From NCBI RefSeq assembly GCF_036662795.1, contig NZ_JBAFWZ010000001.1, forward strand, positions 248,001 through 312,000: a stretch of DNA of 64,000 bases, written 5' to 3'. A program made the position numbers and the translations under genes. Below, in pieces: positions 1-8,408 of this stretch. Numbering within the stretch: the stretch's first letter is position 1; the number at the start of each line of letters is the position of its first letter. The notes beneath the pieces were generated by a model. That model was not told the DNA's origin. It did no database searches and saw only the letters and a program-made list of their open reading frames with translations. Origin of the DNA: Lysinibacillus_B sp036662795. Its GTDB lineage: Bacteria > Bacillota > Bacilli > Bacillales_A > Planococcaceae.

Positions 1-1
1 T

Positions 2-46
2 GAAATTAATAGAGTTGGTCAAGTTAAACGAGTGCAATTTGGATGA
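2..46 (+). CDS. Possible 3' end of a gene cut by the window edge
   Basis: The second reading frame is open from the first base and ends at a TGA after 14 codons (EINRVGQVKRVQFG). The composition looks protein-like, but the stretch is too short to identify. It could also be chance. Confidence 0.25.
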   Translation, partial: EINRVGQVKRVQFG

Positions 47-49
47 AGT

Positions 50-94
50 CGGCTGCTATTGACTTCGGAGCAAACCGAAATCAGCCCGGGATAG
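50..94. other. Nested hairpin at the window start
   Basis: GGCTG (51-55 region) pairs with CAGCC, and inside it TTCGG pairs with CCGAA around a short loop, giving an interrupted stem. No T-run follows on the plus strand, so it is not a typical intrinsic terminator. It may be structured mRNA or a degenerate terminator of the gene ending at 46. Confidence 0.3.
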
Positions 95-132
95 AAAAGA
101 TTGAATAATAGTTATTAGAATGTGGGGGAAAT

Positions 133-630
133 ATGGAATCCAAGCTAATTATTATACGAGGTAACTCTGGGAGTGGAAAAACAACGATTGCAAAAAGTCT
201 TCAAAATTATTTGGGACGAGGAACATTATTGGTTTCTCAAGATGTTATTCGGCGTGAAATGTTGAAAGTTCAAGATAGAGATGGAAATCTATCTATTGAT
301 TTGATTCGTCAAATCGCGGAATATGGTAAAGAAAAATGTGAATTTATTATCGTGGAAGGAATCTTATGCAAAAGTCGTTACGGTGATATGCTGAATGATT
401 TAATCCAGTTCTATAATCATAAGGCCTATACATATTATTTTGATTTATCTTTTGAGGAAACAGTAGCACGTCATAACTCTAGAGAGAAAAAGAAGGCATT
501 CGGAGAGGAGTCTTTACGTGCCTGGTGGAATCCAAATGATTATCTCGATTTGGATGGAGAAATGAGATTGACCCATGATATGTCACAAGATTATGTGTTG
601 AAACTGATTTTAAATCAACTGCAAGCGTAA
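133..630 (+). CDS. P-loop kinase, zeta-toxin/AAA-like
   Basis: A 165-residue soluble protein. The Walker A loop GNSGSGKTT sits at residues 10-18 and is followed by a small nucleotide-kinase-like fold with an acidic beta strand (FIIVEGIL, about 74-81). This suggests an ATP-dependent phosphotransferase of the zeta-toxin/uridine-kinase-like group, where such proteins are often annotated simply as kinase or AAA-family ATPase. The start is supported by a GGGGGA ribosome binding site eight bases upstream. No antitoxin-like partner is adjacent, so a toxin role is not supported. The substrate is unknown. Confidence 0.75.
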   Translation: MESKLIIIRGNSGSGKTTIAKSLQNYLGRGTLLVSQDVIRREMLKVQDRDGNLSIDLIRQIAEYGKEKCEFIIVEGILCKSRYGDMLNDLIQFYNHKAYTYYFDLSFEETVARHNSREKKKAFGEESLRAWWNPNDYLDLDGEMRLTHDMSQDYVLKLILNQLQA

Positions 631-740
631 TTTAAGTTTGTAATATCAATATATTTCTTCAGCAATTAGCCCAGATTGTCCAACAACCATAGGTAGATAA
701 TCATCAACTCTTTTTATAAAACCGAAACATAAATCTACTG

Positions 741-788
741 AAAAAGAATCCATTTTGATTATTCTTTTTTTCAAAATAGATTCTTTTT
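741..788 (+). terminator. Intrinsic terminator after the kinase gene
   Basis: AAAAAGAATC and GATTCTTTTT form a 10-bp stem, continued by ATTTTGA/TCAAAAT after a single mismatch, with T-runs on both strands. It can serve the kinase gene (+) and the convergent EcsC-family gene (-). Confidence 0.75.
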
Positions 789-862
789 ATTTGCCGTAAA
801 ATACAGATTTTCTATCAATCTTTATTTAAAGCCAACATCAAATAAGGTCCTGGCTCATCATT

Positions 863-1672
863 TTATAGTTCTTCTAGTTCCTGCATTTTTTCATAAATTC
901 TTCGTTTTCGATAGAGCATCATTCCGGCTTCGGCTACATCGTGAATCATTGATCTATTCGCATATGCTCCGAAAAGAATGCCTGCGATTGGCACCAATTG
1001 AAATAGCTTTTTCCAGCCGAATTGATCTCGGTACGTGAAAAATACCTCCTGCCACCCTTGTAGCTGGGAAATCATGTTTTCAGATGCCTGATTGTTCTCG
1101 TGCATTGTTGAAAGCTCCTTTAAAATCGCTTCTTTACCTACAATATCTGCTGAGGAAAATTGTAAGCATTTTACGATAAACACACGCTCTAATTTATCAT
1201 TAGGGTCATACCCATGAAGTATGGCGATTTCCTGAAGCGTTTTTAGTGCCATTCCAAGTACTACCGGAATATCAATTGCTAAAGTAAATATGCCACCAAT
1301 GCCTGTTGAAGCACCTTGAACCGTTGCTAGCTTTACACGATTTTGCTGAAGCGCTTCACTTAAGGAGATCATTGATTCAATTGGTAAATTAGCAATATCC
1401 TTAATGGACTCGATGTTTTGAACCTTACTTTCTTTTTTGACCTTTTCAATCATTCCTCGTTCACTTATTAAATAACGTCCACCTGTTTGAATATAATTAC
1501 CTAGCTCTGCTACTAACTCAGCAATTTTATTTTGAATAAATGCAGGCGTCACCTTGTCCAAAATTTTGAAAGGAATTCGACCAATTTTTTCCCAAAACCA
1601 TAATCCTTTTTGATCCTTCTCCCATTTTTCAATTGTTAATAAATGCTGCGCCAATTGTTCTTTCGTATCCAT
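863..1672 (-). CDS. EcsC family protein
   Basis: A 269-residue protein matching the EcsC family. It has a hydrophilic N-terminal third, a Gly-rich amphipathic/hydrophobic centre (GASTGIGGIFTLAIDIPVV, about 120-138) and a second Gly-rich hydrophobic patch (VPIAGILFGAYAN, about 227-239). In Bacillus, ecsC lies with the ecsAB ABC-transporter genes, but here the gene stands alone, so this is a paralogue of unknown role, probably membrane-associated. An AAGGAGA ribosome binding site precedes the ATG. It converges with the kinase gene and is divergent from tlp. Confidence 0.8.
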   Translation of the reverse strand: MDTKEQLAQHLLTIEKWEKDQKGLWFWEKIGRIPFKILDKVTPAFIQNKIAELVAELGNYIQTGGRYLISERGMIEKVKKESKVQNIESIKDIANLPIESMISLSEALQQNRVKLATVQGASTGIGGIFTLAIDIPVVLGMALKTLQEIAILHGYDPNDKLERVFIVKCLQFSSADIVGKEAILKELSTMHENNQASENMISQLQGWQEVFFTYRDQFGWKKLFQLVPIAGILFGAYANRSMIHDVAEAGMMLYRKRRIYEKMQELEEL

Positions 1673-1827
1673 TTAACTCTCCTTAGATTATGAATTCATT
1701 GGTATTATTACGTATTATTGCATCAAAAAGTTTCAATAATTTAATTCGTCCTTAAATTTTGCAAGTATATTATGGCGAAAGAAAAGCACACTATTCACGT
1801 TAAATAAAATTTTCTGGAGGTAATAGA

Positions 1828-2064
1828 ATGTCTAATCAACACCAGCCAAATCCTGATGATCGATCAAATAATGTCGAACGCTTAAACAGCATGGTACAAG
1901 ACACAATAGATAATTTAAATAAGTCACAGGAAACACTAAAAAATGCAGGAAGGGAAGAACGTCAAAGAATTGAAGAAAAAAATAAGCGACGTGAACAGTC
2001 CATATCCGCAATGAGAGCCGAAATAGAAGATGAAGCAGCTTCTAGAGAACGAGGTTACCATTAA
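1828..2064 (+). CDS. tlp: Small acid-soluble spore protein Tlp
   Basis: A 78-residue, highly charged, Cys-free protein. It matches the Tlp family through its conserved blocks: NPDDRSNNVERL near residues 8-19, MVQDTI at about 22-27, and the C-terminal stretches RIEEKNKRREQSI and AEIEDEAASRERGY. Tlp is a minor SASP made in the forespore and packed in the spore core, so the organism is a spore former. A GGAGGTAATAG ribosome binding site precedes the ATG, and a strong terminator follows, so it is monocistronic. Forespore (sigma-G) control is expected from the family; I did not resolve a sigma-G promoter by eye. Confidence 0.93.
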   Translation: MSNQHQPNPDDRSNNVERLNSMVQDTIDNLNKSQETLKNAGREERQRIEEKNKRREQSISAMRAEIEDEAASRERGYH

Positions 2065-2076
2065 GATTACCGTAAT

Positions 2077-2118
2077 CCCTAATTCAAACATTGAGTTAGG
2101 GCTTTTCTTCTCCTTTTA
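2077..2118 (+). terminator. Terminator of tlp
   Basis: CCCTAATTCAA and TTGAGTTAGGG form an 11-bp stem with one G-T wobble and a 3-base loop, followed by a T-rich tract. Confidence 0.85.
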
Positions 2119-2161
2119 ACGTTCGCCCAAAGTGAAGCCACTTTTATTATAAGGAGAATTT

Positions 2162-2248
2162 ATGATACCATCTGTATGCAAGGCAAATAGATTATCTAGT
2201 ATTAAGAGGTATGAAAGGTATGAAATCATTCATCATAAATTTAATTGA
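2162..2248 (+). CDS. Possible 28-codon leader ORF upstream of the VTT-domain gene
   Basis: An AAGGAG ribosome binding site (2151-2157) precedes an ATG at 2162. The reading frame runs 28 codons and stops at 2246-2248, inside the next gene but in another frame. It could be a leader peptide that couples translation, or an old N-terminus separated by a frameshift. No recognisable motif. Confidence 0.3.
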   Translation: MIPSVCKANRLSSIKRYERYEIIHHKFN

Positions 2249-2783
2249 AATGAATATAGTGCTTGGAGCTAGCTTTAGCTTTTTGTTGATGGTTATACTT
2301 GCATTTATACCTGCAATGCCTATACCATTAGTTGCAAGTATCATTGGGAATATTTTCTCGATACCGGTCGCATTAACAATCAATTTAGGTGGAAATGTAC
2401 TCGGGTCTTGTCTTATGTTTTTATTAAGTAGAACTAGTTTTAAGAAATTTGCGGAACAAAAAATGAACAAATGGAAATCGGTTACAGGTTTCTTTCTTCT
2501 ACTTGAAAGAAATGGTTTTTTAGCAGTGTTAATCGCTCGGTTGATTCCGATTATGCCCTCAGCAGCGATTAATTTAATTGTGGGTATTTCTAACATCTCA
2601 ATGACCTCGTTCATATTAGCAACAATTATAGGCAAGTTTCCAACAATGCTTGCTGCAACAATTGCAGGTAGTCAGTTTAATGAACATCCAGCCATTTCGA
2701 TTTTACTTTTTTCGCTCTATTTTTGTGTTCTTATAATAATAGGCTATAAACTAAAGAAACATTGGACATACAAAAACGAATAA
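2220..2783 (+). CDS. TVP38/TMEM64 (VTT-domain) family membrane protein
   Basis: About 187 residues and strongly hydrophobic, with four to five membrane segments. The central part shows the family pattern: LGGNVLGSCLMFLLSR, then FLAVLIARLIPIMPSAAINLIVG (about residues 100-122), then a Gly-Lys-Phe-Pro turn. Proteins of this DedA-related superfamily are implicated in lipid flipping and envelope homeostasis; the substrate here is unknown. ATGs lie at 2211 and 2220. I chose 2220 because AGAGG is about ten bases upstream, whereas it nearly touches 2211. The two-component system follows about 30 bases downstream, so co-transcription is possible. Confidence 0.8.
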   Translation: MKSFIINLIEMNIVLGASFSFLLMVILAFIPAMPIPLVASIIGNIFSIPVALTINLGGNVLGSCLMFLLSRTSFKKFAEQKMNKWKSVTGFFLLLERNGFLAVLIARLIPIMPSAAINLIVGISNISMTSFILATIIGKFPTMLAATIAGSQFNEHPAISILLFSLYFCVLIIIGYKLKKHWTYKNE

Positions 2784-2813
2784 AGATAACAATAAATAAA
2801 AAGGGGTATAGTC

Positions 2814-3515
2814 TTGCTAAAGAAATTATTAATAATCGAAGATGAAGTAATTATGTTAGATTTATTTAAGATACATTTAAAAAATCAATATGATTTAACT
2901 TTAGTAGAAGACGGAGCAAGGGCATTAGAAGTTATTCAAAACAATACATTTGATTGTATCATTTTAGATATAATGCTTCCTTATATTGATGGCTGGTCGA
3001 TATGTAAAATTATTCGAGAACAATCAATAACCCCCATATTAATGTTAACAGCACGCTCTGAAATAGAAGATCGTGTAAGGGGACTAGAATTAGGAGCAGA
3101 TGATTATTTAACGAAGCCTTTTGATTTTGAAGAATTAAAAGCAAGGATTTCTGCTTTATTACGAAGAAGCGAATACCAAGATCAAAATCTCCAAAATAAT
3201 ATCTTATCATTTAATAATGGTTTACTTCGAATACATAAAGATAGTCGAAAAGTTTATTTTGATAATAACAGAATTGATTTAACCTCTAAAGAATTTCAAT
3301 TATTATGTGTGATGGGCGAATCCCCATCCCGCGTTTTTACTAGAGATGAATTACTAGACTTCATAGGTGACTTACACGATTCAAGCAAGTTGCGATCGGT
3401 CGATTCACATATTAAAAATATTCGAATAAAATTTAGACAAGTCCAGACCGGTGTAAAAATCATTAAAACTGTTTGGGGTCTAGGCTATCAAATTATCCTT
3501 CCTGGAGTAGAGTAA
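2814..3515 (+). CDS. OmpR/PhoB-family response regulator
   Basis: 233 residues. The receiver domain (about 1-118) has acidic pocket EDE at 9-11, phospho-acceptor Asp52 in LDIMLP and Lys101 in LTKPF. A winged-helix DNA-binding domain (about 130-230) carries LTSKEFQLL and VWGLGYQ motifs. The start is TTG at 2814 behind an AAAAAGGGG ribosome binding site; no in-frame ATG fits. The stop codon overlaps the kinase start by one base, so the two proteins form a translationally coupled pair. Regulated genes are unknown; the neighbouring asparagine synthase promoter has an 11-bp direct repeat of the kind this family binds. Confidence 0.93.
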   Translation: MLKKLLIIEDEVIMLDLFKIHLKNQYDLTLVEDGARALEVIQNNTFDCIILDIMLPYIDGWSICKIIREQSITPILMLTARSEIEDRVRGLELGADDYLTKPFDFEELKARISALLRRSEYQDQNLQNNILSFNNGLLRIHKDSRKVYFDNNRIDLTSKEFQLLCVMGESPSRVFTRDELLDFIGDLHDSSKLRSVDSHIKNIRIKFRQVQTGVKIIKTVWGLGYQIILPGVE

Positions 3516-4939
3516 TGAAAAAAAATAGCATTGTATTTAAACTAGGAACTATCATTTTCATTTTATTTCTTTCAATACTAATTCCATTTGCATTTTTTAT
3601 TGATCGAATATTTTTAAATGTTTATTCGATCTATTTAAATGAAAACATTAAAGAAACTGCTGATCGAATTGTAAATGCCGCTTCAACCTCCAATGAATCC
3701 ATGGCTACTTATTTAGAAAATCTAGATAATATTACGGATCATGAATTAATATATTTTAATAATGCAGGAACAATTTCAACTGAGGGCTTTAAGAAGTTTG
3801 AGAAGGGCGATACTCTTCCTAGCGAATGGCAGACAAAACTGAAACAAGGATTATACATAGATAATGAATGGTTAGATGAAAGTACAAATGAAAAATTTTA
3901 TTATATTATTCAACCTTTCATAAAGGATGAACAGTTTCAAGGCGGTGTAGTTGTTGTAGCTTCAATTACTGAGCTACATAGTAAAATGCACGGTGTCCGA
4001 AATTGGATTATTATCGCTTTTATCGCTGCGATCATTTTAGCATTGGGTTATACGCTCTTTTTATCATGGCGCTTATCCAGACCATTAATTCGAATGGAGC
4101 ATGCTACTAGAGAGATTGCAAAAGGGAACTTACAAACCCGTATTGAAGTAACTTCTAATGATGAAATTGGTTCCTTGGCAAGAGCTATTAATGACTTGAG
4201 TATTGAATTAAACAACTATCGGAGTAATAGAAGTGAGCTGCTAGCAAATATTTCCCATGAATTACGCACACCTATTTCGTATTTAAAGGGGTATGCACAA
4301 ATAATTAAAGATGAACAATATGCAAGTAAAGATGAATTGCAAAATTACGCCGCCATTATAGAAGGCGAGTCGAATAGACTAGCTAAGCTTATCCAAGAGC
4401 TGTTTGAATTATCTAAAATGGAAGAAGGTAACATTCAATTATATGTTCAATTAATTGATGTAGAAGATTTAGTCCAATCTGTCGTTCAAAAAGTACAATT
4501 AAAAGCTAACGAAAAAGGATTACACTTATATTCAATAGTCGACGAAAGAATTCCAGATATCTATACAGACGGCTTGCGATTAGAGCAAATTTTGATTAAC
4601 TTATTAGAGAATGCACTTAACTATACGGAGCAAGGAGAAGTATCAATAAAAGTTAAGGCAGATAAAAATCATATTTGTTTCATTATTAAAGATACTGGAT
4701 CTGGTATTCCGGAAGAAGATATACTCTTTATTTTTGATCGCTTTCATCGAATAGAAAAGTCTCGAGTACGCCATATGGGAGGTACAGGTTTAGGACTAGC
4801 TATCGTAAGAGAACTTTCTAAGCATTTGCAAGGAGAGATTACCGTAAAAAGCTCACAAAATAATGGATCGAGCTTTATTGTTACACTTCCAATCATACTT
4901 ACAATCGAAGATGAAAATATAAAGCGAAATGGCGACTAA
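3515..4939 (+). CDS. HisKA sensor histidine kinase with HAMP domain
   Basis: 474 residues. TM1 is at about 10-29, an extracytoplasmic sensor loop of about 130 residues follows, TM2 is at about 163-184, then HAMP (about 186-236). The HisKA dimerisation box has His248 in SHELRTPI. The ATPase domain shows the N box (LLENALNYT), G1 (DTGSGIP), F box (FDRFHR) and G2 (GGTGLGLAIV). A longer upstream reading is open, but ATG 3515 has a GGAG ribosome binding site at 3503-3506 and overlaps the regulator's stop codon by one base. The ligand is unknown; the sensor loop has no motif I recognise. Confidence 0.93.
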   Translation: MKKNSIVFKLGTIIFILFLSILIPFAFFIDRIFLNVYSIYLNENIKETADRIVNAASTSNESMATYLENLDNITDHELIYFNNAGTISTEGFKKFEKGDTLPSEWQTKLKQGLYIDNEWLDESTNEKFYYIIQPFIKDEQFQGGVVVVASITELHSKMHGVRNWIIIAFIAAIILALGYTLFLSWRLSRPLIRMEHATREIAKGNLQTRIEVTSNDEIGSLARAINDLSIELNNYRSNRSELLANISHELRTPISYLKGYAQIIKDEQYASKDELQNYAAIIEGESNRLAKLIQELFELSKMEEGNIQLYVQLIDVEDLVQSVVQKVQLKANEKGLHLYSIVDERIPDIYTDGLRLEQILINLLENALNYTEQGEVSIKVKADKNHICFIIKDTGSGIPEEDILFIFDRFHRIEKSRVRHMGGTGLGLAIVRELSKHLQGEITVKSSQNNGSSFIVTLPIILTIEDENIKRNGD

Positions 4940-4967
4940 CAGTTAATTGTTTGTCGCTATTTTTTTC
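4932..4967 (+). terminator. Terminator of the two-component operon
   Basis: GCGAC/GTCGC and AACA/TGTT pair around a 6-base loop with one T-T mismatch, followed by seven Ts. The left arm includes the kinase stop codon. Confidence 0.8.
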
Positions 4968-4999
4968 ACCCCATAAGACGATATTCATATTTACTCCAA

Positions 5000-5021
5000 A
5001 CTTTCTCCATACTTTCTCCAT
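5000..5021 (+). promoter_or_regulatory. Tandem 11-bp direct repeat upstream of asparagine synthase
   Basis: ACTTTCTCCAT occurs twice head to tail (5000-5010 and 5011-5021), about 50 bases before the asparagine synthase start. Helical-turn-spaced direct repeats are typical targets of OmpR-family regulators, and such a regulator is encoded just upstream. Direct binding is inference. Confidence 0.4.
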
Positions 5022-5070
5022 ATTTAACAATTAATATAAAGGTGAAAATTGTATATTAGGAGAGAAGTAT

Positions 5071-6945
5071 ATGTGTGGTTTTATCGGATATATTAATGGA
5101 CAAAATAAAATTAATCATCAACAAACAATTGAAGCTATGATGAATACAATTATTCACCGTGGTCCCGATAGTGGTGGTATTCATACTGATCATCATATTA
5201 CACTCGGCTTTCGTCGACTTAGTATCATCGACTTATCTGAAACAAGCAACCAGCCATTATACAGTGAGGATGGTAATGTAGTTCTTGTATTTAATGGTGA
5301 AATATATAACTATCAATCACTATTTATAGATTTAAAGGAGAAGGGGTATCACTTCAAAACGAAATCAGATAGTGAAGTATTAATTTATGCTTACATAGAA
5401 TATGGATTTGATTTTGTGAAAAAGCTTCGAGGTATGTTTGCTTTTTGTATTTGGGATAAAGCAAACAATCTTGTATATATTGCACGAGATGGTTTCGGAA
5501 TTAAGCCGCTATACTACACAAATAACACTATAGATGGGACGTTCATTTTTGGCTCTGAGATCAAATCATTTTTACCTCACCCAGCTTTTATAAAAGAATT
5601 AAATAAGGACGCACTTCGACCTTACTTAACGTTCCAATACTCTACGATGAATGAAACTTTCTTTAAAGGGGTATACAAATTACCTCCCGCTCACTATATG
5701 GTTATTAAAGACGAAGCTATACAGTTAGTAAAATATTGGGATAAAAAATTCAATGCTAAAGAGAATAGCCTTGAACATAATGTAAAAGAAATTCAACAAA
5801 CAATGCGTAATTCAGTAGACATGCATCAAATTAGTGACGTAAAAGTAGGATCATTTTTATCAGGTGGTATTGATTCAAGCTATATTACAGCACTTCTTCG
5901 CCCAAAAAAATCTTTTTCTGTAGGCTTTAAGGATTATGAAGAAATGTTCAATGAAACAAACCTCGCTATGGACTTATCTGAGCAGCTTGGCGTTCAAAAC
6001 GAACGAAAATTTATCTGTGCAGAAGAAGTTTTTGAAGCATTACCAAACATTCAATATCATATGGATGAACCTCAATCCAACCCTTCTTCTGTTCCGCTAT
6101 ACTTCCTTAGTAAATTAGCAAGTCGTGACGTTACTGTTGTATTATCTGGAGAAGGAGCAGACGAAATTTTCGGTGGCTATTCTTGGTATCAAAAATCAGA
6201 CCGTAGACAAAAGTACGAAAAAGTCCCTTTTACACTTCGTAAACTTATTGGCCGTATCGCAAAAGATTTACCAAAAAATACCTGTACAAATTTCCTTATA
6301 AAGGGTGGGCAAACTGTGGAAGAGCGTTTTATTGGGCATGCAATCGTATGGGATGAAGAAGATGCCCTACAAGTGCTTAAACCTGCTTACCGTCAAGGTC
6401 CATCTGTAAAAAATATCACCAAACACATTTATGATGAAATTCCTGGTGAAGATGATGTAACAAAAATGCAATACTTAGACTTGCATTTATGGATGCCTGG
6501 AGACATCTTATTAAAAGCTGACAAAATGAGTATGGCACACTCAATCGAGCTCCGAGTGCCTTTTTTAGATAAAGAAGTGATGGAGGTTGCTAAAAGTATT
6601 CCGACTAAATATCGTATAAATGGTACTCAAAAAAGTGACACAAAATATGCCCTACGACAAGCTGCGTTGAATGAACTCCCTGAAGATTGGGCAAAACGAA
6701 CGAAACTTGGATTTCCGGTCCCTATTCGTCACTGGCTACGTCACGAAAAGTATTACAATTTTGTAAAAGAAACCTTTCAAAAAGAGTATGTTAATGAATT
6801 TTTTAATCAAGACGACCTTATATACTACTTAGATCTCCATTATCACAATAAAGCAAATAAGGCGCGTCATATTTGGACAGTTTATATCTTTTGTATTTGG
6901 TATGAGCAATTCTTTGCTGAAAATATTAACAAGGAATATAATTAA
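5071..6945 (+). CDS. asnB: Asparagine synthase (glutamine-hydrolysing)
   Basis: 624 residues. An N-terminal class II glutaminase domain has the catalytic Cys2 (MCGF), the HRGPDSGG segment at about 30-37 and FNGEIYNY. The C-terminal synthetase domain has the PP-loop SGGIDSS, then SGEGADEIFGGY, and KADKMSMAHSIELRVPFLD near the C-terminus. It makes asparagine from aspartate, glutamine and ATP in the cytoplasm. Length matches Bacillus AsnB (about 630) and sporulation-linked AsnO (about 614); I cannot separate these by eye. The start has a GGAGAG ribosome binding site. It may form a unit with the DUF1835 gene 33 bases downstream. Confidence 0.92.
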   Translation: MCGFIGYINGQNKINHQQTIEAMMNTIIHRGPDSGGIHTDHHITLGFRRLSIIDLSETSNQPLYSEDGNVVLVFNGEIYNYQSLFIDLKEKGYHFKTKSDSEVLIYAYIEYGFDFVKKLRGMFAFCIWDKANNLVYIARDGFGIKPLYYTNNTIDGTFIFGSEIKSFLPHPAFIKELNKDALRPYLTFQYSTMNETFFKGVYKLPPAHYMVIKDEAIQLVKYWDKKFNAKENSLEHNVKEIQQTMRNSVDMHQISDVKVGSFLSGGIDSSYITALLRPKKSFSVGFKDYEEMFNETNLAMDLSEQLGVQNERKFICAEEVFEALPNIQYHMDEPQSNPSSVPLYFLSKLASRDVTVVLSGEGADEIFGGYSWYQKSDRRQKYEKVPFTLRKLIGRIAKDLPKNTCTNFLIKGGQTVEERFIGHAIVWDEEDALQVLKPAYRQGPSVKNITKHIYDEIPGEDDVTKMQYLDLHLWMPGDILLKADKMSMAHSIELRVPFLDKEVMEVAKSIPTKYRINGTQKSDTKYALRQAALNELPEDWAKRTKLGFPVPIRHWLRHEKYYNFVKETFQKEYVNEFFNQDDLIYYLDLHYHNKANKARHIWTVYIFCIWYEQFFAENINKEYN

Positions 6946-6978
6946 TGGTAAATCACTTCCGTAAAGTGAGGCAAAGAA

Positions 6979-8070
6979 ATGCTATTTTTAAACAGCAAAA
7001 CCAATTATCCATTTTTTTATTTTCTTTTGGAACAAAACATTGTACTCGTGTATGAATTCAAAACCCAAAATTATATAACACAGCTAGACTTTATCAATTT
7101 AATCTCACTATATGAAATACATACTGAAGATGAGTTTGATCAGTTTAATCATGAAAATTATAATCCAATGGCTGGAGGGGTTTATTTAGAGCTAGAGGAT
7201 ACTAATCAAATGGTAGCTGAAATCAACAACAAAATTCAAAAACAACGTGCAAATTTCCAATCCCTTCAACAAGGACCGATTCACCTTGTGATGTCAGAAT
7301 CAGCAGCAGGATCTTTACGCGTAGGGCTACCTAGACCTAAGACAGTTATTGGTATACCAGATTCCTTTGACAGTGGTCCGTTGTGGCAGCTCGATAAAAA
7401 AACAGGTTTAATGTTACGAAATGAATGGCTATATGACCATATCAATGACGAGCAAGAGGACGGAGAATATTTAAATCGTTTCAACAGAGCATTACGTCAA
7501 ATGGAGGATATTTCAACAAACGTCCCAATCTTTATTTGGTATAGCGATAATGAGGATGAACAGGTAGGTTTTCGCTTTATTCTCTACTTATTAAAGGAAA
7601 AGGGAAATGATATTTTTCTAATGAATACTACGGAACTTTATAGGGAAGTAGGGCAGCCTATTTTCCATACAAGTCAAATGGATTCCGACAATCTAAGACT
7701 ACTTTTTGAAAACAACTCCAGGTGCAAACCATTATCAGAAAAACAATTACTTCGATTTCATGCAGAATGGGAGGAGCTTGCCGAAACAGATGGACTCCTA
7801 CGTATATGGGATGGCGGTAATATACAGCATGTATCAGAGAATTATTATGACTCATATATCATTGAATCAGTCAAAAAGCTCCATAAGAAACAAGGACAGC
7901 TAGATTGGATTAGGACTGCAAAGCTCCTTGAAGAACTGCTGCAAGATATGAAAATATCTAAAAATATTTTCTATTTAGAATACCGAATCAGGCATTTAAT
8001 CAATAATGGACTTCTAGAGTTAAAAGGAATACCAAAATCAATGAGACACTATAGTATAAAGCTTCGGTGA
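6979..8070 (+). CDS. DUF1835 / DUF3658 domain protein
   Basis: 363 residues, no membrane segments. The middle (about residues 95-215) matches the DUF1835 pattern: HLVMSESAAGSLR, the IPDSFDSGPLW block and FIWYSDNEDEQVGFRFILYLL. The C-terminal part fits DUF3658 (about 245-360). Bacillus genomes often carry such proteins; their function is unknown. The first 85 residues are not a domain I recognise. GTGAGG about eight bases upstream serves as ribosome binding site. It follows asnB closely on the same strand. Confidence 0.78.
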   Translation: MLFLNSKTNYPFFYFLLEQNIVLVYEFKTQNYITQLDFINLISLYEIHTEDEFDQFNHENYNPMAGGVYLELEDTNQMVAEINNKIQKQRANFQSLQQGPIHLVMSESAAGSLRVGLPRPKTVIGIPDSFDSGPLWQLDKKTGLMLRNEWLYDHINDEQEDGEYLNRFNRALRQMEDISTNVPIFIWYSDNEDEQVGFRFILYLLKEKGNDIFLMNTTELYREVGQPIFHTSQMDSDNLRLLFENNSRCKPLSEKQLLRFHAEWEELAETDGLLRIWDGGNIQHVSENYYDSYIIESVKKLHKKQGQLDWIRTAKLLEELLQDMKISKNIFYLEYRIRHLINNGLLELKGIPKSMRHYSIKLR

Positions 8071-8162
8071 ATTGATTTAGTTATAGATGCCTCTAATACG
8101 CTGACTTTGGCGGTAATCCACTCAAATGATGATGTTACTGCGAGAAATATTTGAGTGAATTG

Positions 8163-8191
8163 TTGAAAAATTCACATTGCTGTGATACAAT
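8163..8191 (+). promoter_or_regulatory. Sigma-A promoter of the SAM riboswitch / metA unit
   Basis: TTGAAA (8163-8168) and TACAAT (8186-8191) are separated by 17 bases. Transcription would begin about 8198, just before the riboswitch aptamer. Confidence 0.75.
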
Positions 8192-8207
8192 CTATCTAAT
8201 TTAATAG

Positions 8208-8313
8208 TCTTATCAAGAGAAGCTGAGGGACTTGGCCCTTTGACGCTTCAGCAACCTCTAACCGTGTTAGAAAGGTGCTACTTCCAGCAAGGTATTTCCT
8301 TGAAAGATAAGAG
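8208..8313 (+). ncRNA. SAM riboswitch (S-box)
   Basis: This is the classical S-box leader. P1 is CTTATC (8209-8214) pairing with GATAAG (8306-8311). The core sequences AGAAGCTGAGGGACTTGGCC, CAGCAACC and GAAAGGTGCTA-type segments are present in order. It binds S-adenosylmethionine and promotes termination at the hairpin just downstream, turning metA off when methionine/SAM is plentiful. Confidence 0.96.
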
Positions 8314-8327
8314 CGAGTAACGTTAAA

Positions 8328-8361
8328 CCTCTCATTCTTATACTGGAATGAGAGGTTTTTT
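8328..8361 (+). terminator. Riboswitch expression-platform terminator
   Basis: CCTCTCATTC (8328-8337) pairs perfectly with GAATGAGAGG (8346-8355), followed by six Ts. It lies between the S-box aptamer and metA, as expected for transcriptional attenuation. Confidence 0.93.
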
Positions 8362-8408
8362 AATGGTTAGCTTTGTATATTTGATAGACGAGAAATGGGG
8401 GATCAGCA

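Noticed and set aside
646..753. 35-codon minus-strand ORF between the kinase and EcsC genes
   Set aside because: The text looks protein-like, but there is no ribosome binding site and the frame begins inside the terminator hairpin; at most a remnant.
2192..2635. 147-codon minus-strand frame opposite the VTT-domain gene
   Set aside because: Antisense shadow of a membrane-protein gene; no ribosome binding site and low-complexity hydrophobic composition.
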